A stretch of DNA of 10,035 nt from an uncultured Bacilli bacterium (GTDB lineage Bacteria > Bacillota_I > Bacilli_A > RFN20 > CAG-826): the NCBI GenBank assembly GCA_934133115.1, contig CAKPAV010000045.1, forward strand, positions 1-10,035, given 5' to 3'. A model generated the notes under the pieces. That model was given only the letters and a program-made list of their open reading frames with translations, was not told the origin of the DNA and did not search any database. Each line of letters begins with the position of its first letter. Within the stretch, counting starts at the first letter, position 1. Below are positions 1 through 7,203 of the stretch, piece after piece. The translations under genes and the position numbers were made by a program.

Positions 1-1
1 A

Positions 2-382
2 TATAAGACTATATTAAAATATGTGGATATTGTTAAGTTTTCTGAAGATGAAGTAAATATATTTGGTAAAGAATATGTGACAAATTTATCACAACATGCA
101 TTGGTTTGTGTATCTTTAGGTAATAAAGGTAGCAAATACATTTATAAAAATTTAACAAATAAAATACCTTCAATAAAAGTGAAACCTATTGATACTACTG
201 GTGCTGGTGATGCTTTTTTTGCGGCAATATTAATGAATTTAGATGGAATTAATAGTAACGAATGGAATAAAGAATTGTTAGACAATATATTTAAGTTTGC
301 TAATATTGTTGGAGCATTAACGACATTAAAAGTTGGAGCAATTGATGGCTTACCTAGTAAGGAAGAAATAAAAAACTATTAA
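2..382 (+). CDS. PfkB-family sugar kinase (fructokinase-like), 3' part only
   Basis: This is the C-terminal 126 residues of a PfkB/ribokinase-family kinase, cytoplasmic enzymes that phosphorylate a sugar with ATP. The frame is open to the left edge (it reads YKTILKYVDIVKF before the first GTG at 23), so that GTG is internal and the true start lies outside the window. The family's second signature is clear at about 185-235: DTTGAGDAFFAAIL, whose GAGD supplies the anion hole and the catalytic Asp. Upstream, VCVSLGNKGSKYIY matches the strand-and-glycine segment before the nucleotide site, and NIVGALTTLKVGAI matches the usual last helix. The ending SKEEIKNY looks like a natural terminus, so the gene is probably intact on the right. 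A fructokinase-like substrate is a guess from overall resemblance; the substrate-binding N-terminal half is not visible. Confidence 0.88.
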   Translation, partial: YKTILKYVDIVKFSEDEVNIFGKEYVTNLSQHALVCVSLGNKGSKYIYKNLTNKIPSIKVKPIDTTGAGDAFFAAILMNLDGINSNEWNKELLDNIFKFANIVGALTTLKVGAIDGLPSKEEIKNY

Positions 383-565
383 GCTGCTAAAGGATTAGAT
401 GTTGTTTCATTAATTAATAGTTCTAAAACAAAAGATGTATTTGTTTGGTGGGTACCAGCATTAGTAATTGTTAATGTTGTTGCTTTATTAGGTGCAGTAG
501 ATTGGTGTATTAGAATCTTCTTTCCTGAAGTATATAATAAAAAAGAAAAAAAGTTAAAAGAATGA
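383..565 (+). pseudogene. C-terminal remnant of an unidentified membrane-anchored protein
   Basis: Immediately after the kinase TAA the same frame stays open for 60 codons to a TGA. The peptide has protein-like composition: a short polar stretch (SLINSSKTKD), then a hydrophobic segment VWWVPALVIVNVVALLGAV that could span the membrane, then a lysine-rich cytosolic-type tail (KKEKKLKE). It contains no ATG, GTG or TTG, and no ribosome binding site serves it. It therefore looks like the 3' tail of a larger gene whose body was lost, not an independent small gene. Tails of this shape end some membrane-anchored surface or glycosidase proteins, but I cannot name the parent. Stop-codon readthrough from the kinase is formally possible, since the frame is shared, but nothing supports it. 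The terminator just downstream probably belonged to the lost gene and now ends the kinase transcript. Confidence 0.5.
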
Positions 566-577
566 TATAATTTTACG

Positions 578-606
578 AGTCACTTCGTTATGGGGTGACT
601 TTTTTT
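578..606 (+). terminator. Intrinsic (Rho-independent) terminator
   Basis: The arms AGTCACTTC (578-586) and GGGGTGACT (592-600) pair over nine bases, with two T-G wobbles, around the five-base loop GTTAT. A run of seven T residues follows (600-606). It lies 13 bases after the TGA of the membrane-tail remnant and would end transcription from the kinase direction before the ktr genes. Confidence 0.9.
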
Positions 607-622
607 AGAAAAATTCCCATGT

Positions 623-677
623 AAAAATGTGCAAATTATGGATAATAAAAACCTGCAAAAAGGTGCAAATTATGGAT
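623..677 (+). repeat. Two-copy imperfect direct repeat, 34-base period
   Basis: A 21-base unit occurs at 623-643 and 657-677 with one mismatch. Its core GTGCAAATTATGGAT is identical in both copies (629-643 and 663-677). TGCAAA also recurs at 654 and 682. The repeat sits at the 5' edge of the degraded ATP-binding-protein remnant and supplies its apparent start codon at 627, so the first 17 codons of that frame are probably repeat-derived and not protein-derived. Replication slippage in decaying DNA is the simplest origin. Confidence 0.6.
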
Positions 678-926
678 GGAGTGCAAACATATAGAAATCC
701 AGGACTAGTAAATATTTTAAATAAATTACATTATATTGAAAATTTTGGAACAGGAATTTCAAGAATTATAGAAGCATATGCAAATTCAAATAAAAAGCCA
801 GTATTTGATCCAAGTGATAACTTCTTTATCTTAACATTGCTTAATTTAAATTATATTGACCAAATAAATGACCAAGTAAATGACGTAGTAAAAGTGAATT
901 TTATATTATTGCTTTTACTATCATGA
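627..926 (+). pseudogene. Remnant of an AlbA_2/HATPase_c_4-type putative regulator (COG2865-like)
   Basis: The open frame encodes 99 residues, of which about 678-896 resemble the C-terminal part of the 'ATP-binding protein/putative transcriptional regulator' family (N-terminal AlbA_2 Schlafen-like domain, then a GHKL-type HATPase_c_4 domain). The diagnostic stretch is GVQTYRNPGLVNILNKL, then HYIENFGTGISRIIEAY, then the KPVFDPSDNFFILTL region and LNYIDQINDQVNDVVKV. Full-length relatives are about 400-500 residues. Here the whole N-terminal two thirds is missing, and the 3' side stops after the NDQVND repeat in a low-complexity run (NFILLLLLS) where a winged-helix region would normally follow. 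The ATG at 627 lies in a direct repeat and lacks a ribosome binding site, so translation is doubtful. These genes are often accessory and patchily distributed. This is most likely a decayed leftover. Confidence 0.75.
858..893 (+). repeat. 12-base coding minisatellite (NDQV-type repeat)
   Basis: Three tandem 12-base units are visible: GACCAAATAAAT (858-869), GACCAAGTAAAT (870-881) and a degenerate GACGTAGTAAAA (882-893). They encode the D-Q-I-N / D-Q-V-N / D-V-V-K run. From memory, expandable NDQV repeats at this position are common in genes of this regulator family, which supports the family call for the surrounding remnant. Confidence 0.65.
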
Positions 927-937
927 AAATATATAAT
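909..937 (+). promoter_or_regulatory. Candidate sigma-A promoter for ktrB-ktrA
   Basis: An exact TATAAT lies at 932-937, preceded at 17 bases by TTGCTT (909-914), which keeps the conserved TTG of the -35 element. Transcription would begin near 944, giving a leader of about 20 nucleotides that contains the ribosome binding site AAAGGA (948-953) ahead of the ATG at 965. A leader this short leaves no room for a c-di-AMP riboswitch of the kind that controls ktrAB in some Bacilli. Confidence 0.5.
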
Positions 938-964
938 TTATCTTGCTAAAGGAAGCGATGAAAG

Positions 965-2311
965 ATGAAAAAAAGTGCTATAAAACCACAATTTTTAATT
1001 ATATTATCTTTTTTATGTGTGATTTTAATAGGCACAATTCTTTTAATGTTACCTTTTGCAACGATTAATCATAGTGGTTTAGGATTTGTTGATGCTTTAT
1101 TTGTAGCAACATCCGCAACATGTGTAACAGGCCTTTCCACTATTCATGTTGGTACGACATTATCTTTATTTGGACGAATAGTATTAGCGGTATTAATTGA
1201 AATAGGTGGATTATCTTTCTTAACTTTAATTTCATTTGTTTTTGCTTTAATTGGTGGAAAAGAAAATATTTCACAAATGAATTTAATGAAAGAAGCGTTA
1301 AATCAAGAAAGTTTTAAAGGACTATATGCTTTAGTAAAAAAGATCGTTATTATTGCATTTTCCATTCAGTTAGTGGGAGCGTTATCTTATTTTTTGATAT
1401 TTTTATGTAAATATCATTTTTCAGTTGGAACATCATTAGAATATGGATTATTTCATGCGGTATCAGCATTTAATAATGCCGGATTTGATATATTAACTGA
1501 CCCATCAGTTACCTCATTAATGGCATATAAAGATGATATTGGTATTAACTTAACAACTATGATTTTAATTGTATTAGGCGGAATTGGTTTTATTGTTTTA
1601 ACTGATATATTAAAAAAGAAAAAATGGCGCAAATTTGAATTGCATACTAAAGTTGTACTTGTTATGACCGCTAGTTTGATATTTGGTGGCGCAATATTAT
1701 TTAAGTTATTTTATACTTTAAATGATGAACCAATCACTTGGTTACAGGCGTTTTTTCAAAGTGTTACGGCTAGAACTGCTGGATTCTTAACGCTTGATGC
1801 TTCAACGCTACCTTCTAATAGTGGCGCTTATATTGTAATGCTTATTTTGATGTTTGTGGGTGCTTCACCTTGTTCAACAGGTGGAGGATTTAAAACAACA
1901 TCATTATTTGTTTTATTAGTAACAGTTATTTCATTTATTAAGGGTACATCAATTCATGCGTTTAAAAGAAAAATACCAAATACTATTATTTCTAAAGTAT
2001 TGATATTATTTGTTAGTGAGTTGCTTTATATTTTTATCATAGTAGCCGCAATTGGCGTAATAGAAAATGGCGTTAAATCAGGAATAACTTTAGACGCAAT
2101 TACGCTTGAAACTGTATCAGCATTTGCCACTGTGGGATTATCAACTGGTATTACTAGTAGTTTACATGTAGCAAGCAAAATACTAATTATTATAACTATG
2201 TATATTGGTAGATTAGGACCATTGACATTGCTTTCTTTCTGGAATAATAGAAAAGAAGCAATTATAGAAAAGAATATTAAATTTGTTGAAGGAAATATTA
2301 CAGTAGGATAG
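965..2311 (+). CDS. ktrB: KtrB/TrkH-family potassium uptake channel subunit
   Basis: The 448-residue membrane protein is the ion-conducting subunit of a Ktr-type K+ uptake system. Four M1-P-M2 repeats are recognisable by their filter loops: TCVTGLS (about 52-58), AFNNAGFD (168-175), TARTAGFL (268-275) and FATVGLSTG (387-395), each with the conserved filter glycine. The loop GASPCSTGGGFKTT (299-312) matches the family's gating-loop region, and GRLGPLT near 415 is the conserved last-helix motif. Length matches KtrB (about 440-450) and not the longer TrkH (about 480). The start at 965 is chosen because AAAGGA sits about 11 bases upstream; the nearer ATG at 958 is in another frame that does not give this protein. 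The gene is followed directly by the gating subunit ktrA. Expected role: K+ import, probably Na+-assisted, in osmotic and membrane-potential homeostasis. Confidence 0.95.
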   Translation: MKKSAIKPQFLIILSFLCVILIGTILLMLPFATINHSGLGFVDALFVATSATCVTGLSTIHVGTTLSLFGRIVLAVLIEIGGLSFLTLISFVFALIGGKENISQMNLMKEALNQESFKGLYALVKKIVIIAFSIQLVGALSYFLIFLCKYHFSVGTSLEYGLFHAVSAFNNAGFDILTDPSVTSLMAYKDDIGINLTTMILIVLGGIGFIVLTDILKKKKWRKFELHTKVVLVMTASLIFGGAILFKLFYTLNDEPITWLQAFFQSVTARTAGFLTLDASTLPSNSGAYIVMLILMFVGASPCSTGGGFKTTSLFVLLVTVISFIKGTSIHAFKRKIPNTIISKVLILFVSELLYIFIIVAAIGVIENGVKSGITLDAITLETVSAFATVGLSTGITSSLHVASKILIIITMYIGRLGPLTLLSFWNNRKEAIIEKNIKFVEGNITVG

Positions 2312-2320
2312 GTGATAAAT

Positions 2321-2977
2321 ATGAAAAAGAGTTTTATTGTTATTGGATTAGGAAGATTTGGTTTATCAGTTGTAAATCAATTAGCAAAGCAAACTAATCA
2401 GCTAATTGCAGTTGATGTTGATGAAAAAAGAGTTGATTTAATTAAAGGAGAAGTAGAACAATGTTTTTGTTGTGATTGCACAAATAAAAATGTTTTAGAA
2501 GAATTGAATGTCTCTAAAATTGATCATGCCATTGTAGCAATCGGCAATAACTTAGAAGCCACTATATTAACAACAATGAATTTAAAAGAATTGGGTGTTA
2601 AAAAAGTTACTGTAAGAATTGATGAAACAAAATATGAAAATCTCTTAAAGCGTGTTGGCGCAGATGTGGTTATTGTTCCAGAAGAAGATGCTGGTATTGA
2701 ATTAGCCAAAAAAGTAGTATCAGATTCTATTCTTGATTATTATCAAGTTGATAAAGAATATGGAGTAGTGCAAATAGCAATTCCTAATAATTTTAAAGAA
2801 CAATCTTTAATTGAATTGGATGTTCGTAATAAATTTGATGTTAATATTGTTGGCGTTATTCGTAGCAAATCTTTCTTTATTCCTAAAGGCCAAGATAAAG
2901 TTCTACCAAATGATGTCATTATGGTTGTTGGTAAATCTAATAAAATCATTAAATTTGATAATTATATAAATAAATAA
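2321..2977 (+). CDS. ktrA: KtrA/TrkA-family RCK subunit gating K+ uptake
   Basis: This 218-residue cytosolic protein has an N-terminal Rossmann RCK_N domain, with the dinucleotide-binding motif GLGRFG (residues 9-14) and the acidic end of the second strand in AVDVDEKRVD (about 30-39). A C-terminal TrkA_C domain follows from about residue 135. KtrA forms an octameric ring under KtrB and opens the channel on ATP binding; ADP closes it, and in many Bacillota c-di-AMP binding to the RCK_C domain also inhibits it. The frame can start at a GTG at 2312, directly after the ktrB stop, but the ATG at 2321 is preferred: GGATAGGTG just upstream gives a usable ribosome binding site, and MKKSFIVIGLGRFG is the usual family N-terminus. 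The nine-base gap implies translation coupled with ktrB. No terminator is visible after it. Confidence 0.94.
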   Translation: MKKSFIVIGLGRFGLSVVNQLAKQTNQLIAVDVDEKRVDLIKGEVEQCFCCDCTNKNVLEELNVSKIDHAIVAIGNNLEATILTTMNLKELGVKKVTVRIDETKYENLLKRVGADVVIVPEEDAGIELAKKVVSDSILDYYQVDKEYGVVQIAIPNNFKEQSLIELDVRNKFDVNIVGVIRSKSFFIPKGQDKVLPNDVIMVVGKSNKIIKFDNYINK

Positions 2978-3051
2978 TATAAGTCTTACTTTCAATAAAA
3001 TGCTGAAGTTACAAAAGTTCTATTTGATATTAGATTATCATCCTTTTTCCT

Positions 3052-3084
3052 TTGTAATAATTCACTATTTGTTTTAAAATAGTG
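3052..3084 (+). promoter_or_regulatory. Candidate promoter overlapping an 8-base inverted repeat, upstream of yhaO
   Basis: TTGTAA (3052-3057) and TAAAAT (3075-3080) are 17 bases apart and match the sigma-A consensus at four and five of six positions. The -10 element lies inside the perfect inverted repeat CACTATTT / AAATAGTG (3063-3070 and 3077-3084, six-base spacer). No T-run follows the repeat, so it does not look like a terminator for ktrA; an operator covering the -10 is the more natural reading. GAGAGGG, about 10 bases before the ATG at 3107, is the ribosome binding site of yhaO. Confidence 0.35.
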
Positions 3085-3106
3085 TTGATACGAGAGGGTG
3101 TAATTT

Positions 3107-4165
3107 ATGAAAATAATACATGCTGCAGATTTACATTTATCTTCTTCATTTGTGGGATTTCCCCAAGATTTAAAAAAGCAAAGAAATATTGAATTATCAA
3201 ATAATTTTCGTTTATTAATTGGATATGCTCGACAAAATAATATTAAACGCATAATACTTGCGGGTGATGTTTTTGATAACAATCGTCCAACGATTGCTAT
3301 AAAAACTTTCTTTTATAATGAAATAGAAAAAAATAGCGATATTACTTTTTATTATTTAAAAGGAAATCATGATATTGAAAATTCTTTAACAAGAACAGAC
3401 TTAAGTAATTTAAAAACATTTACCAATATTTGGACAACTTATAATGTTGATAATGTTACTATTACTGGTGTTGAGTTAAACGCGGATAATGAAAGCCTTG
3501 TTTATAATTCACTTTCTCTTAATAAAGATAAATATAATATTGTTACAATGCACGGACAACTAGGCGGAATAAGTAATGGAAAAGTATGTTCAATTAATCT
3601 AGATAGATTAAAAGGCTTAAATATTGATTACTTAGCGTTAGGCCATGTGCATTCTTTAAAAACTGGTAAATTAGATGAACGAGGATTTTATGCTTATCCT
3701 GGTTGCTTAGAAGGACGTGGATTTGATGAAACTGGTGAAAAAGGATTTATTGAAATAGATACGGATACTAAAAAAGTTCGTTTTATTCCATTAAATCAAA
3801 GACAAGTAAGAGTTTATGAGATATTTATCAAAAATAATGATACTGAAAGTATGGCATTAGATGAAATTATTAATAAGATAGACGCTAGTAATAATGACAC
3901 TATTCGTATTATTTTAAAAGGCGAAGTGACATTTGAAATAGATGATTTAATTAAAAGATTAAAAGACTTATTAAATGGAAAATATGCTTATTTTGAGATA
4001 AAAAATCAACTAAAAAAGACTTATAAGTTAGAAGATTACATTAATAATGTTTCGCTTAAGAGTGAATTTATTAAAAATGTAATGGATTCTCGTTTAACAA
4101 ATGAAGAAAAAAATGAAATTATTGCTATTGGATTAATGGCTATAAATGGCGAGGAGGTAGAATAA
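3107..4165 (+). CDS. yhaO: YhaO/SbcD-like DNA repair nuclease (Mre11-type metallophosphoesterase)
   Basis: The 352-residue protein carries all phosphodiesterase motifs of calcineurin-like nucleases: DLH (8-10), GDVFD (53-57), GNHD (86-89), MHG (148-150) and GHVH (179-182). These bind the two Mn2+ ions used to cut DNA ends. After the catalytic domain, YPGCLEGRGFDETGEKG (about 197-213) is the segment typical of YhaO/SbcD/Mre11 proteins, followed by a capping and partner-binding C-terminal region. It is close in length to, though shorter than, YhaO and SbcD (about 400). The start has a strong ribosome binding site (GAGAGGG). The stop at 4165 is one base from the next ATG at 4167, and AGGAGG for that gene lies inside its 3' end, so the two proteins are made together, as expected for a nuclease/ATPase complex. 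The substrate, probably blocked or hairpin DNA ends, is inferred from the family. Confidence 0.92.
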   Translation: MKIIHAADLHLSSSFVGFPQDLKKQRNIELSNNFRLLIGYARQNNIKRIILAGDVFDNNRPTIAIKTFFYNEIEKNSDITFYYLKGNHDIENSLTRTDLSNLKTFTNIWTTYNVDNVTITGVELNADNESLVYNSLSLNKDKYNIVTMHGQLGGISNGKVCSINLDRLKGLNIDYLALGHVHSLKTGKLDERGFYAYPGCLEGRGFDETGEKGFIEIDTDTKKVRFIPLNQRQVRVYEIFIKNNDTESMALDEIINKIDASNNDTIRIILKGEVTFEIDDLIKRLKDLLNGKYAYFEIKNQLKKTYKLEDYINNVSLKSEFIKNVMDSRLTNEEKNEIIAIGLMAINGEEVE

Positions 4166-4166
4166 T

Positions 4167-6971
4167 ATGCGTTTAATCTCCTTATATATTAAACAATTCG
4201 GTTGTTTGGCAAATTGTAAGATGACATTTGATAAAAATTTAACTATTAAATTTGCGGATAATGGTAAAGGCAAATCTACACTTGCGGCATTTATTAAAGC
4301 AATGTTTTATGGACTAGAAAATGCTACCAAGAAAGATAAGTTTGTGGATAGAAAACATTATGCTCCTCTTAATGGTGATTCTTTTGGTGGAAGTATTATT
4401 TTTGAATGCAAAGGTCAAACTTATCGTATTGAAAGGTTTTTTGATAATAAATCCTCAAGTAAAGATATTACTTGTTTATATGATCAAAACAATCATCGAA
4501 TGTATTTAAAAGAAGAATATGGTGACTATTTCTTTGGTATCGATAAAGAAAGTTATGAACGTACAGCATTTATTGGTAGTGAGGATTTATTAACTAAATC
4601 AACATTATCAATTAATAAAAAATTAAATAATTTAGTATCTAATGTTGAAGATGATTATGACTTTGATGTAATTGTTGAAAAGTTAGATGAAGGAATAAAA
4701 AAATATTATTATCCTCAAGCAAAAGTTAATAAAGGCGAATACGAAAAATGCCAAGATAAAATAGATGAATTAAAAGAAAAAATTGCCCAATTAACCGCTA
4801 TTGAAGCAACAATGGAGCAAAACTATGAGAAGTTAAGTGATTATGATAAATCTATCGATAAACTAAAATCTGATATCTTAGTAGCGCAAAAAGCAGATAT
4901 CACGAAAAAAGACTGGGAACATTATGATGCAATGATTGAAGAAGTAAATAAATTAAAAAAAGATTTGCAAAATGAATTAGATAAATATCAAAGCGGATTA
5001 CCAACTAAAGAAGAATTAAAAAATTTAGAAGATAATTTAGATACTTATAATGCCACTAGTAATCGTCTAGAAAGTATTTCATATAGTAGCGAAGATAAAA
5101 TTCGTCATAATACATTAAAAAGTAAATATCAAATCATTCCTAGTGTAGAAGATATTAATTATCTAGAAAACGCTAGACAAAAAAAGCAAGAATTAAAAAT
5201 AAAATTAGATTCTTTAACTTTTAATAACGAAAAAGAAACTAAACTTAATATCTTAAAAGAAAAATTTGATAACAATCTAATTAATGATGAAGTTATTTCT
5301 AAAATTGATGATCAAGTTAATACATTAGAAAAGCATAGAATTATTAATGAATCCACTTCTAATCAATTTTCTAATGATGAGATTAAAAAACTTAAACGAA
5401 TGTTTGATGATAATTTACCAAGTAAAGAGAAATTATTAGAAATAGAAACTTTATTAAAAGATTATCAACTTAATAAAGAAAAAGTAGATGGTATTTCTTA
5501 TCAAAATAAACATAATACACCAATTATATTAAATGCAATTGTATCAATGTTACTTTTAATAGCCACAATTATTTTATTTGTTTTTAAAAAGGATATTTAT
5601 GTTTATGTTACTTTAGGATTAACGGTACTATCATTTATATCATTATTGGTAGTTTTCATAACTAGTAAAAATAAATCAAATAAAAACGAATGGAAATATA
5701 AAGAAAAAAATATTGAAATTGCAAATATTTTGCGTGAATTTTTTGCTGGTTTTATGATATCTGGTGATGAGTTTTCCACTAATTTATTGACTTTAAAAAA
5801 TGATATGGACAAGTATCAAAAATATTTAGAAATTAAAAATAAAGTAATAGATGATAAAGAAGTAGAAAATATTAAAGAATCTTTATCTCAAGCATTTTCT
5901 ACATTTAATTATAATGGTGAAAATTATAAAACAATGTTAGACCAATTAAAGAATGATTATAAAGATTATTTCTCTTTAAACGAAGATTATAAAGAGTTAG
6001 AAATCGCCCGTAAAAATATTTCTTTTGAATTAGAACAAAATGAAAAAGATATTAAAAATGTATTACAAAAATATAATATTTATATTAATAACATTAATGA
6101 ATTAAATGACATCCTTTTAGAAATAAATGATTTAGTAAAACTAAATGATAGTTTTCTTGCGTTAGTAACTAAAAACAAAGAAGATAAAGAAAAATGCGAT
6201 AAATCTAAAGCATATATTGATGATTTTAAATCCAAATATCAAGTGACTATAGATGTTAAAAATTATATTAATGACGCTCGTAATTCAATTATTATCATTG
6301 AATCTTTAAAAGATAATATTAAAGATAAAGAACAAAAAATAGAAAAGTTTAAAAATGATAATAATTTATCTTTGCGTCTAGATAACAACACAAAAAGTAT
6401 TGATGAACTAAATGAATTATTATCTAAAACGATAGCGGAACGCAATTCATTAGAAGCACTTATTAGTGATAATGAAGATAAATTAATGTATTTAACTGAA
6501 TATGAAGAAGATCTTAAAACTTATCAAGAAGAAAAACAAAAAGCTAAGGATCGAGCGAATTTAATAAAAAAAGCAAAAAACTATATGGAATCCGCAGATG
6601 AAAATCTTAAAAATAAGTTTATAATGCCAATTCAAGATAAATACATTGATTATGCTAGACAAATTAATCCCCACTTAGCGGATAATATAAGCATGAACTA
6701 TGATTTTGAAATAAATTTTGATATTAATGGTAAATATAAAAACTATTTACAATTATCTTTAGGAGAAAAAGCTTGTTTGGGTTTATGTTTAAGATTTGCA
6801 ATTATTGATAATATTTATAAAGATGATAAACCAATTATTATTCTTGATGATCCATTTGTTAATTTAGATGAAGATAACTTACAAAAAGCTAAAGATGTTT
6901 TGGTTAAATTATCTAGTAATACACAAGTGTTATATTTATGTTGTCATAAATCTAGAATGATTGAAAAATAA
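4167..6971 (+). CDS. yhaN: YhaN-like SMC/Rad50-type ATPase with central membrane hairpin
   Basis: This is the 934-residue ATPase partner of YhaO. The Walker A motif ADNGKGKST is at about 30-38. Long lysine/glutamate-rich coiled-coil arms (about 180-450 and 500-840) separate it from the C-terminal half-site: signature LSLGEKACLGLCLR (from about 863), Walker B IIILDDP (890-896), D-loop NLDE (899-902) and the switch histidine H927 in CCHKSRM. At the apex, where Rad50 has its CxxC zinc hook, there is no such motif. Two hydrophobic helices take its place, about 453-473 (PIILNAIVSMLLLIATIILF) and 477-498, joined by a tight KKD turn. The family is known to have this membrane hairpin in Bacillota YhaN, and it predicts a complex anchored to the membrane by its coiled-coil tip. 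AGGAGG about ten bases upstream of the ATG ensures coupling with yhaO. No frameshift or missing catalytic residue is seen. Confidence 0.92.
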   Translation: MRLISLYIKQFGCLANCKMTFDKNLTIKFADNGKGKSTLAAFIKAMFYGLENATKKDKFVDRKHYAPLNGDSFGGSIIFECKGQTYRIERFFDNKSSSKDITCLYDQNNHRMYLKEEYGDYFFGIDKESYERTAFIGSEDLLTKSTLSINKKLNNLVSNVEDDYDFDVIVEKLDEGIKKYYYPQAKVNKGEYEKCQDKIDELKEKIAQLTAIEATMEQNYEKLSDYDKSIDKLKSDILVAQKADITKKDWEHYDAMIEEVNKLKKDLQNELDKYQSGLPTKEELKNLEDNLDTYNATSNRLESISYSSEDKIRHNTLKSKYQIIPSVEDINYLENARQKKQELKIKLDSLTFNNEKETKLNILKEKFDNNLINDEVISKIDDQVNTLEKHRIINESTSNQFSNDEIKKLKRMFDDNLPSKEKLLEIETLLKDYQLNKEKVDGISYQNKHNTPIILNAIVSMLLLIATIILFVFKKDIYVYVTLGLTVLSFISLLVVFITSKNKSNKNEWKYKEKNIEIANILREFFAGFMISGDEFSTNLLTLKNDMDKYQKYLEIKNKVIDDKEVENIKESLSQAFSTFNYNGENYKTMLDQLKNDYKDYFSLNEDYKELEIARKNISFELEQNEKDIKNVLQKYNIYINNINELNDILLEINDLVKLNDSFLALVTKNKEDKEKCDKSKAYIDDFKSKYQVTIDVKNYINDARNSIIIIESLKDNIKDKEQKIEKFKNDNNLSLRLDNNTKSIDELNELLSKTIAERNSLEALISDNEDKLMYLTEYEEDLKTYQEEKQKAKDRANLIKKAKNYMESADENLKNKFIMPIQDKYIDYARQINPHLADNISMNYDFEINFDINGKYKNYLQLSLGEKACLGLCLRFAIIDNIYKDDKPIIILDDPFVNLDEDNLQKAKDVLVKLSSNTQVLYLCCHKSRMIEK

Positions 6972-6989
6972 TCAGACTAGGTATTCAGT

Positions 6990-7048
6990 TTATCTTATCA
7001 AAAAATTGACATATGATAAGATAAGTGAGTAGATAAATGATAAGATAA
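6990..7048. repeat. Three 11-base TGATAAGATAA elements at exact 24-base spacing (first one inverted)
   Basis: TTATCTTATCA (6990-7000) is the exact reverse complement of TGATAAGATAA, which occurs at 7014-7024 and again at 7038-7048. The three starts are each 24 bases apart. The first pair also forms an 11-base inverted repeat around a 13-base spacer that contains an exact TTGACA (7006-7011). A -10 at the right distance is poor (TAGATA, 7030-7035, spacer 18). No T-run follows, so it is not a terminator. Regular spacing of a specific sequence suggests binding sites for a transcription factor; which one is unknown. Confidence 0.6.
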
Positions 7049-7069
7049 AATGAAAGTGAGAAAATAGTT

Positions 7070-7180
7070 ATGATTAAAGAAATCTCAAGCCACTATTTAT
7101 CAATCTTTAGACAAACTGATGAAATTAAATATAGTAAAAAGAGTGGGGGGCAAGGGAGACTGGCTATTGGGATATTTTAA
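7070..7180 (+). other. Unrecognised 36-codon frame with a G-rich patch; doubtful gene
   Basis: An ATG at 7070 opens a frame of 36 codons ending at TAA 7178-7180. Only a weak GTGAG (7056-7060) precedes it. The peptide is polar and basic, ends in SGGQGRLAIGIF, and matches no family I know. What stands out is its DNA: 7141-7170 contains a run of six G residues and GGGAGAC in a region otherwise nearly all A and T. That could be an old coding fragment, part of a structured RNA, or chance. I see no strong stem pairing for the patch. Confidence 0.15.
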
Positions 7181-7203
7181 ATTAAATTTAGTGTAATATG
7201 CAG

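Noticed and set aside
385..953. Ten-base direct repeat TGCTAAAGGA at 385-394 and 944-953, flanking the debris block
   Set aside because: A 10-base match between two AT-rich segments about 560 bases apart is expected by chance, and the second copy is simply the ktrB ribosome binding site. It is not good evidence for a recombination scar or insertion-site duplication.
2312..2320. GTG at 2312 as the ktrA start
   Set aside because: It directly follows the ktrB stop, but the ATG at 2321 has better ribosome binding site spacing and gives the standard family N-terminus.
2524..3282. Minus-strand open frames opposite ktrA and the start of yhaO
   Set aside because: They are antisense to well-supported genes, have no recognisable domains, and their composition mirrors the sense codons.
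4321..4509. 62-codon + strand frame inside yhaN
   Set aside because: It lies in another frame of an intact ATPase gene, has no ribosome binding site and no recognisable family.
6990..7024. Stem-loop after yhaN as a transcription terminator
   Set aside because: The stem is entirely AT-rich apart from two G-C pairs, the loop is long, and no T-run follows; the elements repeat a third time, which fits binding sites better.
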